Position numbers and translations under genes: made by a program
Shown here: positions 46,069 through 57,885 of the stretch, piece after piece
Position numbering within the stretch: position 1 is the stretch's first letter
Layout of the letters: the number at the start of each line of letters is the position of its first letter
Notes under the pieces: generated by a model
The model's database searches: none
Told to the model about the DNA's origin: nothing
Seen by the model: only the letters and a program-made list of their open reading frames with translations
Assembly (NCBI GenBank): GCA_903813345.2
Contig: CAIIXF020000001.1
Span: 33,874,866-33,938,865, forward strand
Direction: 5' to 3'
Source: Owenia fusiformis
Lineage: Eukaryota > Annelida > Polychaeta > Sabellida > Oweniidae
Length of the DNA: 64,000 bases

Positions 46069-46088
46069 ACGCAGCCGCAGAGCCACAT
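46069..46088. repeat. 20-bp direct repeat outside the Polinton, right
   Basis: Same 20 bp as at 36595-36614, in the same orientation. Confidence 0.85.
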
Positions 46089-46858
46089 GCTAGTGAATGT
46101 TATGTTTCTTTAGTGAAGGTTAGAATAGAAATACAATTTTGAACAAAACACTCAATCGGCCAGACACCTATGTGACCCAGGCATAACGTGGTCTAATTGT
46201 CACGAAATGGTTGTTCTAGCTAACTGTGATATAAATGCTAATTGCATAATTTTGTAGTCTCTCAATTTATAACATGTTAGGCTATGTCAGATATGTGTGA
46301 GCGTAAAATATTAAATCGACTCCTGTATGATATATAGGTCACGTCTCACAAATCCAGCCTTTAAATTGAAACAACGTTTACAAATATTCGAGGGAAAATT
46401 CGTTATGCAGCTTTTACAACATGTGCTCGACCCTTACTGCTGTACAAATTGAAGTGCGGTGTTTCTGCTTGGGTGTATGCCTACATGCATTAAAAACTGT
46501 TGTACATTGTAGGGAGAAGTGTTCGTTTTAAACAAGTCAGTCAATGGAAGTACTAGTGCTGTAACACGACTGTGGTGTCGACTAAAAACAAGCCATCATA
46601 ATTACAAATAAAATTCATCTATGGTCAAGAGGAGGGAACGCCCCAGAGTTTAAAGATGACAGACATAATTACCTCTCTTGCTTACCACCTTCGTTCGTTC
46701 GAATTTTCATCGGCTAGTTTTCAAATACTACACTTCGATGGGATGTTTTAATTGATATAGGCATATTCCGTACACCTTTCTTTATCTTGATGTGAAATGA
46801 GAAGCTGATATTGGTTAACACGTCAGAAATGAACATAATATTATTCGAAGCGTATTTC
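46089..46858. other. No gene recognised
   Basis: Unique-looking AT-rich DNA. No supported gene. Confidence 0.4.
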
Positions 46859-48152
46859 CACGGTGTATAACCCAAACGCTCCTACATGCACGACGGAGCG
46901 TTTCATTACTGAAATTAAACAAAGAAACGCTCCGGAGTAGGAAAACTGGCTGGCGGGAATGATGAGCCGTCTGACGATTTCCCCAATAATGGGAATAAGA
47001 GGTATGAGTTACATATTTCGAGTATACCATTCGATGGGTGTGATATTCATGTTGTACGTGGCTGGCTGTTGACGTTTGAAGCAATTAGGAAGAGCTATAC
47101 GAAGCAGTATAGTTATCAAAATTCAAAAACGTATTTGACATTCTACCGGTCAAAACCCCTTTTGTCGATACATGTGATTAGTTGAGCCAAGATTAGAGCA
47201 CCAACGTATATTTTAGTCAAATTCCAATGCTTCAACGCACCATACATTATCGTAATAGTGATTTGATGACCGAAAATCCAGTCTTAAAAATGATGACATT
47301 CTCATATTCAAGAAACGCTCCGATCTGATTAACACAATGAATTGGAAACGCTCCGGTAGTCTAGATCAGTTTAGGAAATATATAGCTTGCCTTTCCTTTT
47401 CAGGAAGAGAAAGAAAAGATCTATTATACCCCTTGGCATCAATAGAAGAAAGATTAATTCACATATAAATTTTCGTTTTTTTCTATAGTTTTATGATTTA
47501 GCACATATGTAGGCATGACATCATCTAATGTATAGGCTTTAATCAGCTAGTTGCACGTTTAGCACCACCAGGTTCAGATGTTTCAATTTGCCTAACAAGT
47601 ACAACACGTTTTTAAGAGATAGATTCGATTCGGGACTCTTCTCTAAGTATCTGAAAATGATATCAAAACAAAATGGTAAGAGCGTTTCTAAAATTGTGTT
47701 CTAAATCGACGGAGCGTTTCGAGGAAAACAAGCGATTTCTCGAGAACAAGTAATGGATTTGGACTGGGATTTTAGGAAATGAGAATATACGAGTTTGTGA
47801 TCTACTACTTTAACAGAAAGATTAACGTTTTCATAGAAATACTAGTTTAATTCGTAATTTGTGGTCGAAACGTCATCTTCAGATTCGTTCGATCTACACT
47901 ACGGAGCTTTGATCAAGCAAATAACAGTTTACCACCAGAAGTTGAATTAATAAGATCTTTGCTCACGGTATTGTTCATCGAATGGTACATAATATTTCAC
48001 CATAACATATGATATGTAAGAGAAACGAGAGAAACAACACTTACGGTCATAGTGGAATCTTCATTAGCCGCCATTTTATTTCGCTCCGGAGCGTTTCCGC
48101 GTAAATGTAACGCTCCGTCGTGCATGTAGGAGCGTTTGGGTTATACACCGTG
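46859..48152. mobile_element. hAT-like non-autonomous element with GGAGCGTTT subterminal motifs
   Basis: Termini CACGGTGTATAACCCAAACG and its complement are flanked by a 5-bp duplication ATTTC (46854-46858, 48153-48157). The motif GGAGCGTTT or its complement recurs near both ends and inside (46870-46940, 47330-47350, 47680-47720, 48080-48135). Such motifs are typical transposase-binding repeats. No transposase ORF. The 5-bp duplication suggests the same superfamily branch as the GGCCCGTAGCC MITEs. Confidence 0.75.
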
Positions 48153-48157
48153 ATTTC

Positions 48158-48980
48158 GAAAATTTTGAAACCGCCATTGATGACGTCATTTGTTTGTCGA
48201 CTTTTGACCAATCAGCGACGATGCCATCTCAATACAGATTTAAATTATAAGCGTATGTCATCTTTGAACCCTGGTGTTTCTCCCCCTCTGTCTATGGTCA
48301 TTACCCCATATACCCTGCGTGCAGAGTCTAGTTAAACTACAGACGAAGCTCTCTTTTAAGAAGTGAAGTCAAACGAATGCAAAGGGTATACCCCAAAACA
48401 AATCGTGGGAATACTAAAATAAATTGAAACGTAAGCTATCAGGTCTTATCACTATACATGAAATCTCAATACTTAACTTGAAAGGCGACTACGTCAACCG
48501 CAGATCAATTTACTCCCCAGTTACATTTGTCGCACAGCGGCCGTAAGTAGACCGCAGATCAATTATATCAGTAAAGGGAAGCCGTAGATTTTATAACTCG
48601 GAGTTACAATATTTGTTAATTTCTGCGGTCCCCGTAGAAATCAACAGGCCGTACGTAGCCAGACCGCATAAAGGTCATTTCATTGCAATCCGTTCAAATC
48701 GTTAGCTACAAAATTGATTGACTAAACGTATGATACATAAATGAGAGCTAAGAAAAAAGCGCAAGAAAAAACATTGAAATGTACTTGAAGTAGCGATTGT
48801 GTTTTCTGCTTACCAGTCACTGACCTGATTATGCAGATGAGAAGACCCCATTGGTTTCCCGGTAGAACAATCAGAACAGACGGGGACAAGCTTTGTTTGA
48901 ACTGTTACTATATCTAGTATTTCTTAACGTTTCGTGACCAGAAATCCACTTAACTATAGGGAATATATTCCGTTATAAAA
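48158..48980. other. No gene recognised
   Basis: It holds short repeats of GACCGCAGATCAATT (about 48498 and 48548) and their partial complement TTTCTGCGGTC (about 48626). No coding. Confidence 0.4.
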
Positions 48981-49206
48981 GAGAGATTTCGCACATAAGT
49001 GAAAGTACAACTTATACGTATACGTATAGTTTAAAGGGTCATGTTGAACTATTATATTTATCAAAATCAATTTTAAACTACCTAATGGAACATAACTAAT
49101 TCCGTTAGAAAAGCTTCATCAACTAGAGACTATGAATGCACTGTCATCTGCACGTGTAGATTATGCACATTATAATTAAATGCTTGCTTCCGTGTCCTTG
49201 TACGTA

Positions 49207-50215
49207 CAGTATGTCCCAAAAAAAGGAAACCAGCAATAGATTGCTTATTTCTCAAATATGAATAATAATAGGAAAATTTCACAGCTACCACCTGGTAGGT
49301 TATGATGTCCTTTTTCTTATGATACCAAAGGTGTTTATATTTCTTCAAGGATGACTGATTTCTAAGAGATTTAAGTGACCATGTCAGAAATTGGTTTGTG
49401 CCACTTTTTCTGTCATGAATGGCTGAACAATGAGGGATTAAAATGGCTATGCAAGACCATGTCCTATTCGAAATACACATTTCTGAACAAGCATTTAACA
49501 TAGCAAGTTCATGCAGCTGACCCAAGATCAAAGAGTATTCGTAGTAAGTGAGTGGCTCAGAAGTGGGAGCTTTTAGCAGGTTGCTGATCAGTTTAGAGTA
49601 CGCTTCCCAGATAGAAATGAACCTGCTAAGTCGACAATCTGGAAGAATATCAAGAAGTATCAGAGAGAAGGAACAAGTCTCAATCTCAACAAGGGACGTT
49701 CTGGAAGAAGAAGAACAGCTCGGTCTGATGAAAACATCAGGATTGTCGCAGCAGTGGAGGATCTAAGGGGACAGAGAGACATCATCAGGGATGCAGTACG
49801 TGCGATGAGATCTAGGGCAGACATTTGCACTGAAAGGAATGGGGCTCATGTTGAAGGACACTGGGGTTAAAACAACTTTGAATGGACATTGGGATTTAAA
49901 AGGGTTGTTAAATATGATATGTGTAATTTTAATTGGAATAAATGAGTAAAAGAGTGATATCTTGATGTTTGTTGTTACTTATCACTTTGTTATGATGGTG
50001 AAATTGACTTGGCTGAAAGTGGTACAAACTCATTTCTGACATGGTCACTTAAATCCCTTATAACTCAGTCATCAGTGAAGGAAAATAGACAACTTTGGTA
50101 TCATAAGAAAAAGGACATCATAATCTATCAGATGATAGCTGTGAAATTTTCCTATCATTATTCATATTTGAGAATTAAGCAATCTATTGCTGGTTTCCTT
50201 TTTTGGGACACCCTG
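49207..50215 (+). mobile_element. Mariner-type element, internally deleted
   Basis: Termini CAGTATGTCCCAAAAAAAGG and the complement of CAGGGTGTCCCAAAAAAGG are flanked by TA (49205-49206, 50216-50217). Inverted arms extend beyond 200 bp. It carries a transposase remnant on the + strand. Confidence 0.9.
49526..49870 (+). pseudogene. Mariner-like transposase remnant, N-terminal part joined to C-terminal end
   Basis: The frame 49526-49870 reads a helix-turn-helix DNA-binding region (VSEWLRSGSF, stop, QVADQFRVRFP, KSTIWKNIKKYQREGT, GRSGRRRTARSDENI), which suits the N-terminus of mariner-like transposases that also carry SGRRRT. After about residue 100 it jumps to RNGAHVEGHW, which resembles the usual C-terminus. 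The whole DDE catalytic core is therefore deleted. One in-frame TAG follows SGSF. Confidence 0.75.
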
Positions 50216-50555
50216 TAGTGTATTATAAACACGAACCTTCAAAGGGAGTCATGATTCTTTAAAGTGAGTCATTACATAAACAAGTTGATTATTTCAATGT
50301 TTTCATGATCAGTTTAAGTTCAATAAACTTACAAAACGGAATACGTAGATGATAACGTATGCAGTTGGATCTCCGTATACAGATTTGCCTACATGTGTGT
50401 GGAACAATTGACCGCAAGCATTTTTTTTAATTAATTGGCTGAGTGGAAACAGTATCCAATCAAATACTTTAACCATCAATTTGAAACACCAATCAAACCA
50501 GTAGGTTCTAGCAATTCCTGGAAACGACCCATTCAGTAGCTCAACATATGACATA

Positions 50556-50776
50556 CAGGGTGTTTCATAACGAGCATCTCCAAAAAGTCAATTTGAGAAG
50601 AGATTGGTCTATAACATATGTACTATATATGAGCCTATTTTATTCTAGACAAACACAGTTGGATCAACTAAACATGCTACAATTCAAGAAAGTACAAATG
50701 GCATCCCTTTGACCTGTATTTATTACAGTCCGAGAAGATCTTTCCTGACGAAAAGCTCACATTATGAAACACCTTG
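50556..50776. mobile_element. 221-bp mariner-type MITE
   Basis: Termini CAGGGTGTTTCATAA and TTATGAAACACCTTG are flanked by TA (50554-50555, 50777-50778). No coding. Confidence 0.85.
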
Positions 50777-50794
50777 TAGGTTTACCTATAAGTA

Positions 50795-51763
50795 CAGGGT
50801 GACCCAAAAAATGCAACCCTCCATTTCTTCAATATTTTTCTTAAATGGAGATAAATTGCACTGAGATTTGGCACACAAGGACTTCATGCAATGTGGGATC
50901 CTCTGGCAAAGTTTTAATAATCATAGACTTATAATGATAGAGTTATGGTTGTTTCAAAATATGCTCCAGATGTCGTCAATTTCGCTGAAAACAAACTTGC
51001 AATGTTCAAGGAAAACTGTTCATAACACGGATGCATTCTTCCCCATGGGTATGGCTCAAATTTTTGCAGCCATTACTTATTGGAGTTCTGCAATTGCTGT
51101 AGGGTTATTTTCATACAAATTATCCTTTAAATAACCCCATATATAGAAGTTAGGGGCATTGTAATCAAGACTGTGGGATGACCATGGGTTCTCCGTCCTA
51201 GGAGAGATCATCTTCTCATAGAAATGACTAGTGAGCCAGGCTATGCTATCATCAGAAGTGTGAGGAGAAGCTCCATCCTTCTAGAAACACTGTTCTTGTC
51301 TATTGAAGCCTCTATACCACTCTAGAACTGCCTAGAACTTCCTGGGAACGCAAATATTGCGCTGTGTGTTAACAATAACAGTGTTGGCATTATCAACCTC
51401 AAACCAAAAGGGGCTGATGATTTCATGTTTGGAAATTGGCAGCCCAAGCTGTGCATTTAACAGAATGAAGGGGCCTTTGAAGCACTTCATCTGGAATTTG
51501 TGATCCCAGAACACATTATTTCTTGAGTTTACATGTTCAGAAAGAAGGGAATGTGATTCATCTGAAAACCTAACATTGGAAATGGACGACATTTGGAGCA
51601 TATTTTGGAACGACCATATCAATATAAGACTATGGTTATTGAAACTTTGCCAGAGGATCCCACATTGAATGAAGTCCTTGTGTGCCAAATTTCAGAGCAA
51701 TTAACCTCCATTTAAGAAAAGTATTGAAGAAATGGAGGGTTGCATTTTTTTGGGGTCACCCTG
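50795..51763 (-). mobile_element. Mariner-type element with decayed transposase
   Basis: Termini CAGGGTGACCCAAAAAATGC and its near-complement are flanked by TA (50793-50794, 51764-51765). Outer arms are mirrored for over 150 bp. The minus strand reads VRFSDESHSLLSEHVNSRN (about 51570-51510) and, in another frame, LDYNAPNFYIWGYLKDNLYE (about 51150-51090). These match the second- and third-Asp regions of DDD/DDE transposases. Frames are broken between them. Confidence 0.88.
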
Positions 51764-51765
51764 TA

Positions 51766-52840
51766 TAAGTATACGTTCATTCTCCCACATTTCGAGTATG
51801 GCAATATTATTTTTGACAGCGCAAATCTAAACCTCTTAGCAAGTTTAGATAGAGTCCAATATAGAGCGGGTCTTATTGTAAGTGGTTGCATCCAAGGGTC
51901 AAACTCTGAGAAGGTGATGGCATGTCTTGGATTGAGATCCTTATCCAATCGAAGAAAAGAAAAAAACTAGTTTTTATGTTGGACTTTGTAAATAATTATA
52001 AGATGCCATCATATGTTTCAAATGTTTTTGAACAGTATAAGAATCAGGTAAACCACCAAAGACTTCGTTGTAGCAATGATTTTAAGATCCCATTCAAAGC
52101 ATCTGCTAAACTTAGAAAGTTTACAGCTTTATCCAGTATTAAATTATGGGATAATTTACCTGATGAACTGAAACAAGCACACTCACGCAACTCATTTAAG
52201 TATAAAATTAGAACATTTTTGAATGGGAAAAAGAAAGAATTCACAACCCCAAGATTAAACCTATCCAGAGATAAAGAAATTGTCTAAATAAAACGAGATG
52301 TGATCTCATTTTTAGGCAGCATCTTTTTTACATAACTTCAAAAATATTCCAAATGCCAAATGTAAATGTGGTCATTCTACTGAATCAACCAAACACCTAT
52401 TGCTCCATTGCCCTCTTTTTAACACTCAAAGACTCAATTTTCACAGAGAACTATAGCCATCCTTTAATTTAAACTCTTTTAATAATAGAAAACAGGAAGA
52501 CAGGGTTGACTTTCTACTTTTTGCAGATCCTTCTCTTGACACAATTACAAATAAAAAGGCTATTGAATTAACAGCCGAATTTTTACACTCTATTGTCAAG
52601 GAAGTTAAATAGTCCAATATTCATTAATTTATACATATATCTCTGACCTGTCTTCATGTTTTCAAGATTATTTTCATGTTCATAAATATGTTCTAAAGAA
52701 TGCATCATTTTTACATTGTGACCTATTTGAACTTATATTGTAACTACTTCAACAGGGCCAATAATGCTTCGGCGTAGGCCCTGTATCTGTTTGTATGATG
52801 TATTATGAAATAAAGGAAATATAAAAATTAAAAAAAAAAG
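51766..52840 (+). mobile_element. 5'-truncated, frameshifted non-LTR retrotransposon (jockey/CR1-like)
   Basis: Three consecutive frames together cover the C-terminal end of a reverse transcriptase protein. 51770-51960 reads ILPHFEYGNIIFDSANLN and LDRVQYRAGLIVSG; 51922-52287 continues with IKLWDNLPDELKQAHSRNSF; 52334-52612 has the terminal Cys/His cluster CKCGHSTESTKHLLLHC, with an internal TAG, and then its stop. It ends in a poly(A) tract at about 52829-52839. It starts within a few bases of the end of the mariner element at 50795-51763. The catalytic RT motifs are absent. Confidence 0.88.
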
Positions 52841-52920
52841 TACACGTTATAAGTTGTACTTTCACTAGGTGCGAAATCTCTCTATTGATAGATTGTTTTA
52901 ACTTACCAATCATTCACTAA

Positions 52921-52981
52921 CATGTGCTGTCATATTCAGCTCTGGCCTTCATGTGCTGTCATATTCAGCTCTGGCCTTCAT
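52921..52981. repeat. Two tandem copies of a 30-bp unit
   Basis: ATGTGCTGTCATATTCAGCT and the following ten bases occur twice in a row without change. Confidence 0.9.
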
Positions 52982-54246
52982 GTCAAAAGGGGGGTAATAA
53001 GGGTAACCTCCACACTGAATAAATTCAAAGTTCGCGCACCCCTCTTTTTCATTGATGATAGAACAGTTTACGATAAAAGGCCGAACGCAGAAAACATTGA
53101 AATTACGAACGAGGTACGTTCCGGGTATTCCTCTCGGCCTTGGAATTACTCCAGAATAGACCATCCATAGACGACATGCAACGACATCTAATTTTCGTCG
53201 AGTGAATCATTTCCAAAAATAATCAATTTTAAGAGAAAATTGCACAAAATGGATTTGCGAGACGACATCTATCTAACACAAGAAAAATTCTATTAAAGAG
53301 ATCGCTCAAAAATATTGAAAAAATGAAACCATTTTTCTCAACAATCATAAGACATACTTCTCATGGATCGAATCACGATTTCTTTACAGAAAATAAGACT
53401 TTGCTTTATTATGAGGCTACGGTATATGTTATTTTGCTGCTTAAAAACGTCAAGTCATTCTATTTACGCACTAAGAAACGGTACAAAATATAAGATGCAA
53501 TTTCATCGCTTCGCCAAAAAAGTTCTACAAAATGCGTTTTTCATAATTTAAAAATAATATTTTAGAATATAAAAATTCATCACACCTCCGATATTGTCTG
53601 AAAATTCCATAATGATCGTGTAGAAAATAAAAAAGTTGCAGCTCTAGAAAGCTCTCTCTATCGAGCCTCTTCTTTTGGAAATACTTTGAAACTTTACCAA
53701 TCAAATGTACCCTTTACAAATACAGAATGTGCAACACAAAGCTTCCAATTTAAATAAATAGTACCATGCAGGTACTGTGTTCACATGGAGTAGTGAAAAT
53801 GTGAATCTTCCGCAACAAGAAACACTGGCATGTAGCGATCCTGATATCCATAAATTCTACACGCAATTAAACCAGATCCTACACGCGTGATTAAAATCTT
53901 AGCTGTAGGAGCTTCGATATCCCGGCACTTACTCTTACACTGAACTGTAAATAGAATCGTATGCACGGGTATGTGTTGACTTCCGTGTAACTTTATCAAC
54001 ATTTTTACTCAACTTGGAGAAATAGTTGGATTTAATTTAGTGTGAATGCATTTGTAACACGATTTGTTGCTGATAGAGTTTCGTTAGAATAGCCATTAAA
54101 TGTCAAGATAAGAACCTGAATTTAAATTATCTGACAAATAACGTTTCTGACATTAGAGTGTACATTCGCCTTTATTCTGACCTTACACATACATTTGCAT
54201 TAGAAGGCCTTGCTCAATCAGTTTCTATACGTCCATTGCAGGCACA
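52982..54246. other. No gene recognised
   Basis: AT-rich DNA with short ORFs only; no supported repeat or gene. Confidence 0.4.
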
Positions 54247-55213
54247 CAGCATATCAAAAAAAACGCAACAAGTAGTTATCTCGTAAAATTCCAAAACTAG
54301 TGATGACTATGTACCATAAAGCCACGTCTCTCCTCTTTGCAATGATATGTCATTCATTCACATGTGATAATGGTTGGGTGAGAAATCCTTCCATTTGCAC
54401 TGTGGGTCAAAATCGACTCTGGGCCAAGTTTTAGATATTGCAAAAATCAGTGCAAGGGTTAAGTGCCAATGGAAGTTCCTCTGACTTCAATTGTTGTGAC
54501 TTTTTCTTTTGGAACTATCTCAGGAGCATCTGTGCTCACAATTCCTCCACCAGATATTGCAAAACCTCGAGAAAGAAGTGCCCATGAGCTGCTTTTCTCT
54601 GCTTTAACCCACAGATGACTCAGGGCTGACGTGGACAGATGAGCGCATCTTTATGTGCAAGGAAGTGCTGGCAATTTGGAGGGGTATAGGATGTATTCTT
54701 GCAAGAGTATGAGTATGAACACTTTACTGTCTATGCAACACCTGTCACACCTTCTTCCAATAGCCCCTATGCCCCTTGTACTGACTTTTGCAATGTTTAA
54801 AATTTAGGTCCGAGCTGAATTTTGCCCCACTTTGCAAAATTAATGATTATTCGGCCAGCCATGACTCTCTGTGGATGAATGATATTCCATTGCAAAGAGG
54901 AGTAATTTGGCTTTTTGGTTCATTGAATGAAAAGGATGCAGTCAGGATTGGTTTTATGTTTTCTTCCAATTTTGCATCAGGCTCCGTACACTGACTTTTG
55001 CGATGTTTATAACTTGGTCAAAAGCTAGTTTTGGCCTACTTGGCAAATGGAATGATTACTCGCCCAACCATGAACAAATATCAATCAATGATATATCATT
55101 GTAAAGAGGAGACATATGGCTTTATGGTGCATTGAATGAAATCAATGCTGTTATCACTGGTTTTGTGCTTTTCCGAGATAACAATCTGTTGCGTTTTTTG
55201 TTGATACGCACTG
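54247..55213. mobile_element. Foldback-type MITE
   Basis: Ends CAGCATATCAAAAAAAACGC and the complement of CAGTGCGTATCAACAAAAAA pair over about 38 bp. Inside, a roughly 200-bp module (TGACTTTTGCAATGTTTA to the CATTGAATGAAA block) is present twice in tandem (about 54781-54980 and 54990-55190), and once inverted near 54310-54400. The target duplication is unclear (TA on the right only). Confidence 0.65.
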
Positions 55214-55739
55214 TATTTCAATAAACATGTAGTGAATAAAAAAATTCAAATGATACATATGCTATATTGATGATACATGAAACATCAGTGACAATTGGTA
55301 TTTTCAATTCTTGAATTGGGACTTGAATTTACCAGCAACTTCGAGACGTAGTTTTTTTCGAGCCGTGAATTTAAGCAGTCCTATTGTGTGCCGTTCCAAT
55401 AAATGAACTAATCTTCGATCTTGATTGAATATATTACACACTAAATATTCTCTGTGACTACATGTACACAGTTTATATATGATTTAAGTTGTAAGTACAT
55501 CGTCACTTTCCACTGGGTCTGAAGAGGTAGGAACAATCAAAATGCAACACTGAATAGACTGCAGTCATAGCTTATTTGTACAGAATACAAAAGAATGGTA
55601 GGTGGTAGGTGTACAAAGGCATATAACTTCGAAATAATTCAATTAAGTATATCAGGATCGCTATAATTGCTACATGCCGGTGAGAAAGGCTGCCATTTAA
55701 TAAAAAATTAGCAAGCTTCCCAGCTAACAATTTTACGTT

Positions 55740-57480
55740 GTGATAACGTCGTCAGAATATATGTCTCAAGTTGTAGCAACGTTAATATGGAACGTTGTAG
55801 GTACAGGAAGGTGTGGACTCGCATTGATGTTTAAAGAACGTTACATTTGACTTAAATATCACGTGTCAGAAACGTAGTAGCGACCTTAACAATAACGTCA
55901 CCAAAATAACGAAAATGTAACGTACTTACATTACGTCATATATACGTGGCCAATCTAAATTTCTGGTAACGTTGATATGGAACGTTGTAGGTACAGGAAG
56001 GTGTGGACTCGCATAGATGTTTAAAGAACGTTACATTTGACTTAAATATCACGTGTCAGAAACGTAGTAGCGACCTTAACAATTACGTCACCAAAATAAC
56101 GAAAACGTAACGTACTTACATTACGTCATATATACGTGGCCATTCTAAATTTCTGGTAACGTTGATATGGAACGTTGTAGGTACAGGAAGGTGTGGACTC
56201 GCACAGATGTTTAAAGAACGTTACATTTGACTTAAATATAACGTGTCAGGAACGTAGTAGTGACCTTAACAATTACGTCGCCAAAATAACGAAACTGTAA
56301 CGTACTTACATTACGTCATATATACGTGGCCAATCTAAATTTCTGGTAACGTTGATATGGAACGTTGTAGGTACAGGAAGGTGTGGACTCGCATAGATGT
56401 TTAAAGAACGTTACATTTGACTTAAATATCACGTGTCAGAAACGTAGTAGCGACCTTAACAATTACGTCACCAAAATAACGAAAACGTAACGTACTTACA
56501 TTACGTCATATATACGTGGCCATTCTAAATTTCTGGTAACGTTGATATGGAACGTTGTAGGTACAGGAAGGTGTGGACTCGCACAGATGTTTAAAGAACG
56601 TTACATTTGACTTAAATATCACGTGTCAGGAACGTAGTAGTGACCTTAACAATTACGTCGCCAAAATAACGAAACTGTAACGTACTTACATTACGTCATA
56701 TATACGTGGCCAATCTAAATTTCTGGTAACGTTGATATGGAACGTTGTAGGTACAGGAAGGTGTGGACTCGCATAGATGTTTAAAGAACGTTACATTTGA
56801 CTTAAATATCACTTGTCAGAAACGTAGTAGCGACCTTAACAATTACGTCACCAAAATAACGAAAATGTAACGTACTTACATTACGTCATATATACGTGGC
56901 CATTCTAAATTTCTGGTAACGTTGATATGGAACGTTGTAGGTACAGGAAGGTGTGGATCACTCGCACAGATGTTTATAAAACGTTACATTTGACTTAAAT
57001 ATCACGTGTCAGGAACGTAGTAGCGACCTTATCAATTACGTCGCCAAAATAACGAGACTGTAACGTACTTACATTACGTCATATATACGTGGCCAATCTA
57101 AATTTCTGGTAACGTTAATATGGAACGTTGTAGGTACAGGAAGGTGTGGACTCGCACAGATGTTTATTAAACGTTACATTTGACTTAAGTTTCACGTGCC
57201 AGGAATGTAGAACCAACTTTAACAATGACTTCGCAAAAATAACGAAACTGTCATGTACTTATGTAACGTCACATATACGTGCCCGGTTTAAAGTGCTGGT
57301 ACGTTAATTATGGAACGTTGTAGGTACAGGAAGGTGTGGACTCGCACAGATGTTTAAAGAACGTTACATTTGACTTAAATATCACGTGCCAGGAATGTAG
57401 TAGCAACCTTAACGTCTTTGCCAAAATAAAAAGACTGTAACGTTCTTGTCACATACATAGCCAATTTTAACTTCTGGTTA
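55740..57480 (+). repeat. 190-bp satellite array with dimeric higher-order pattern
   Basis: Nine units start AACGTTNATATGGAACGTTG at 55778, 55968, 56158, 56348, 56538, 56728, 56918, 57111 and about 57300; spacing is exactly 190 bp for the first seven steps except the last (193). Units alternate between two types from the second to the seventh: CATAGATG with CAGAAACG and GTCACC, and CACAGATG with CAGGAACG and GTCGCC. Each unit is rich in ACGT, with TTACGTCA (CRE-like) and GTAACGTA. The last two units are degenerate. Confidence 0.95.
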
Positions 57481-57885
57481 CATCAAATTAGGACAACACA
57501 TGCAAGGAATGTTCTCGTAACGTTAATTATGACATCAACAAGATATAGTGACAGTTATCCGGTAATGACTAACGTCCAGTTAAATGAATCATTACATGAT
57601 TATATAGCTAATTTAAATTTCCAGTACAGGAAGATGTAGACACCGATGTTCAGTAAAATTATATATAACACACTAAGCCTAACAGTTTCACATGTGAAGG
57701 TAAAAGACAACTAACTTATGCTTTGACTTATTAACAAATGTATATTGTTTTTCCAATAATTAATGAGTTAATACACAAGAACTTTTTTGAGCATCTAGAT
57801 AGAGAATATTGACACACAGAATTGAACTTAAAGAAAAGTCTCGTATGTCATCTATCAAAAATCTATCCTATTAAGTATTTTATTA
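57481..57885. other. Degenerate edge of the satellite and unique DNA
   Basis: Scattered AACGTT motifs up to about 57600, then AT-rich sequence without features. Confidence 0.4.

Larger units (their letters stand above)
48981..52882. repeat. 35-bp inverted repeat bracketing a transposon pile-up
   Basis: GAGAGATTTCGCAC...AGTGAAAGTACAACTTATA at 48981-49016 is mirrored at 52848-52882 with about 34 of 35 bases. Between them lie three mariner-type elements and one non-LTR fragment. The repeats may be the ends or arms of an older palindromic element. Confidence 0.65.
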
